Shown in pieces: positions 62,807 to 64,000 of a stretch of DNA of 64,000 nucleotides (position 1 is the stretch's first letter; each line of letters opens with the position of its first letter). The notes under the pieces are model-generated. The model was not told the DNA's origin. It did no database searches and saw only the letters and a list, made by a program, of their open reading frames with translations. Location of the stretch: assembly GCA_028277765.1 (NCBI GenBank), contig JANQFQ010000051.1, positions 1-64,000 on the forward strand. The letters run 5' to 3'. This DNA comes from Desulfobacterales bacterium. Lineage in GTDB: Bacteria > Desulfobacterota > Desulfobacteria > Desulfobacterales > SURF-7. A program made the position numbers and the translations under genes.

Positions 62807-64000
62807 CTATTTTACGATCCCTACCAGATCCCACATGGGTAGAAAAATCGCAAGGGCGAAAAAACCGACAACAACCGCCATGCATACCGTCAGAACAGGA
62901 CCAATAGAATCTGTCAGTTTTTTCATCGCGTATTCTATTTCAAAATCATAATGGTCAGCTACTTCTTTGAGCATTTCATCTAGGCTTGATGATTCTTCAC
63001 CTATGGCAACCATATTAACAACAATCGGTGTAAAATGTTTCGCGCTCCTTAACGGTGCCGCAATTCCTCTCCCCTCTTCCAGTTGCTCATTAATCCAGTT
63101 AAATTCCTTTGAAATCGCCGCGTTTCCTATTGTACTGGACAGGATCTTCATTGAATCCATTATATCCACTCCGCTGGATTGAAGGATGGAAAAAATACTG
63201 GCAAACCTTGCCATTGCAGCCTTGATCATAAGGGGGCCAACGATGGGAACCTTCATGATGAGACTGTCCCGCAAATATTTCCCCTGAGCGGTCTTTAAAT
63301 AAAAAAATGTTCCCATTGTTAAGGCACTAACTACAGCAACCATCTGTAATAAATAATTATTCAAAAACTGATACAGCTTCATACATATTAAAGTGGGAAT
63401 CGGGAGCGCTAGTCCAGCGCTCTGAAATATAATAATGAACTTCGGTATAACAAAGGTCAATAAAATAAAGAATGCACCAATAAGCATAAGTATCACAATC
63501 ATCGGATACTGCAGGGCAGATTTAATATCAGACCGTATCTTATGTTCATGCTCAATGATATATGTAAGGCGTTCAAGGACATCCTGGAGCGCACCGCTTG
63601 CTTCACCGGCTCTTACCATACTGCAGTAAAGCGGTGAAAAAGCGGAAGGATGTTTTGAAAACACTTCATAAAGGCTGGCCCCTTCTTTTATGTCAGTTGC
63701 CATGGAATCTAAAATCGCTTTTAGACTTATATTTTCTGTCTGGTTTTTTAGAACATACAACAGTTCCATTATTGGGACACCGGAACGGAGCATTGTTTTA
63801 AACTGTTTGGTAAAGACAATCAGGTCCGGTGCTGTAACAGGCGTTAACCGTTCCCGCAAACCCTGCCAGGAGGGCCGGGCAAGGTGCCCCCCTTCCGCAG
63901 TAATATCAACGGGGATATATCCGCGGGTGCTCAATATGTTTGCAGCTATATCCACAGTATCAGCTTCAACTTCATCTGAGATCCGGTTTCCCTGTTCATC
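62807..64000 (-). CDS. GspF/PilC-like inner-membrane platform protein, 5' end beyond window
   Basis: At least 397 residues; the N-terminus lies past base 64000. The frame continues through the edge (DEQGNRISDEVEAD before VDIAANILSTRGYIP), so the M-like start at 63955 is an internal GTG. Two similar halves carry the GspF segments: FTKQFKTMLRSGVPIMELL, then RFASIFSILQSSGVDIMDSM. Three membrane helices lie at residues about 180-230 and at the C-terminus (GPVLTVCMAVVVGFFALAIF). It is the platform for pseudopilus assembly, consistent with the pilin genes downstream. Confidence 0.95.
   Translation of the reverse strand, partial: DEQGNRISDEVEADTVDIAANILSTRGYIPVDITAEGGHLARPSWQGLRERLTPVTAPDLIVFTKQFKTMLRSGVPIMELLYVLKNQTENISLKAILDSMATDIKEGASLYEVFSKHPSAFSPLYCSMVRAGEASGALQDVLERLTYIIEHEHKIRSDIKSALQYPMIVILMLIGAFFILLTFVIPKFIIIFQSAGLALPIPTLICMKLYQFLNNYLLQMVAVVSALTMGTFFYLKTAQGKYLRDSLIMKVPIVGPLMIKAAMARFASIFSILQSSGVDIMDSMKILSSTIGNAAISKEFNWINEQLEEGRGIAAPLRSAKHFTPIVVNMVAIGEESSSLDEMLKEVADHYDFEIEYAMKKLTDSIGPVLTVCMAVVVGFFALAIFLPMWDLVGIVK

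Noticed and set aside
63955-63957. Start of the GspF gene at 63955
   Set aside because: The frame remains open to the window edge with a family-typical sequence, so this is an internal GTG; the gene is cut by the window.
1-64000. CRISPR arrays, tRNA/rRNA genes, prophage or insertion-sequence transposases
   Set aside because: No regularly spaced direct repeats, cloverleaf-like sequences, rRNA cores or transposase-like proteins were seen in the window.

Overview
The window reads as chromosome from a strictly anaerobic sulfate-reducing bacterium of the Desulfobacterota, most likely Desulfobacterales-like. The main evidence is a complete dissimilatory sulfite reductase block (dsrA, dsrB, dsrD and a CbiA-type amidase, dsrN). 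Supporting evidence is a tetraheme cytochrome c3, Mrp/ferredoxin genes, sigma-54 activators and intergenic repeat families of a kind familiar from this group. No rRNA, tRNA, CRISPR array, insertion sequence or prophage is visible.

Layout. 1-8.4 kb is a catabolic-looking island: two thiolase-family genes (one cut by the window edge), a XylR/DmpR-like sigma-54 activator with a V4R ligand domain, and, divergently, two large phytoene-desaturase-like FAD oxidoreductases flanking a small unknown gene. A strong bidirectional terminator ends it. 8.4-27.3 kb is housekeeping and hypothetical genes: a STAS protein, lnt, prfB with an intact programmed frameshift, an HD protein, radical SAM and methyltransferase proteins, a START-like protein, a YkgJ-type cysteine-cluster protein, a nitroreductase, an SPFH pair, a flippase, a two-gene membrane unit and a thioredoxin/HEAT fusion. 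27.4-36 kb is energy metabolism and export: tatA/B-tatC, cytochrome c3, then dsrA-dsrB-dsrD-dsrN on the minus strand behind a well-formed sigma-70 promoter. A kinase-like unknown protein and a TPR protein lie upstream of dsrA. 36-48.6 kb holds a dapA-like gene, a truncated secD fragment, a tandem pair of nearly identical chemotaxis receptors, an MMPL exporter with a tiny overlapping membrane-peptide gene, ferredoxin-mrp, ilvE and a DHH phosphoesterase. 48.7-64 kb is signalling and surface structures: a GT39-like transferase, an HD-GYP protein and a hybrid histidine kinase that share the same membrane/PAS input module, a run of pseudopilin genes ending in a giant 849-residue member, a TMTC-like TPR membrane protein, a GspG-like pilin behind a near-consensus sigma-54 promoter, a membrane-anchored sigma-54 activator, and a GspF gene that runs off the window end.

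How it fits together. TatBC, cytochrome c3 and the Dsr proteins serve sulfate respiration. The thiolase/FAD-oxidoreductase island probably degrades an organic acid or aromatic-type electron donor sensed by the V4R activator, but the substrate cannot be read from sequence. The 54.6-64 kb cluster looks like a dedicated pseudopilus or type-II-secretion-like machine with its own sigma-54 control.

The most unusual observations are: the decayed secD/chemoreceptor tandem duplication; the giant pseudopilin and its sigma-54 promoter; a strong hairpin between dsrB and dsrD; a protein with a thrice-repeated His-rich peptide; a 29-codon membrane peptide overlapping the MMPL gene; and several genes whose apparent starts or stops lie inside dispersed intergenic repeats. 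All assignments come from reading the sequence; no database search was run.
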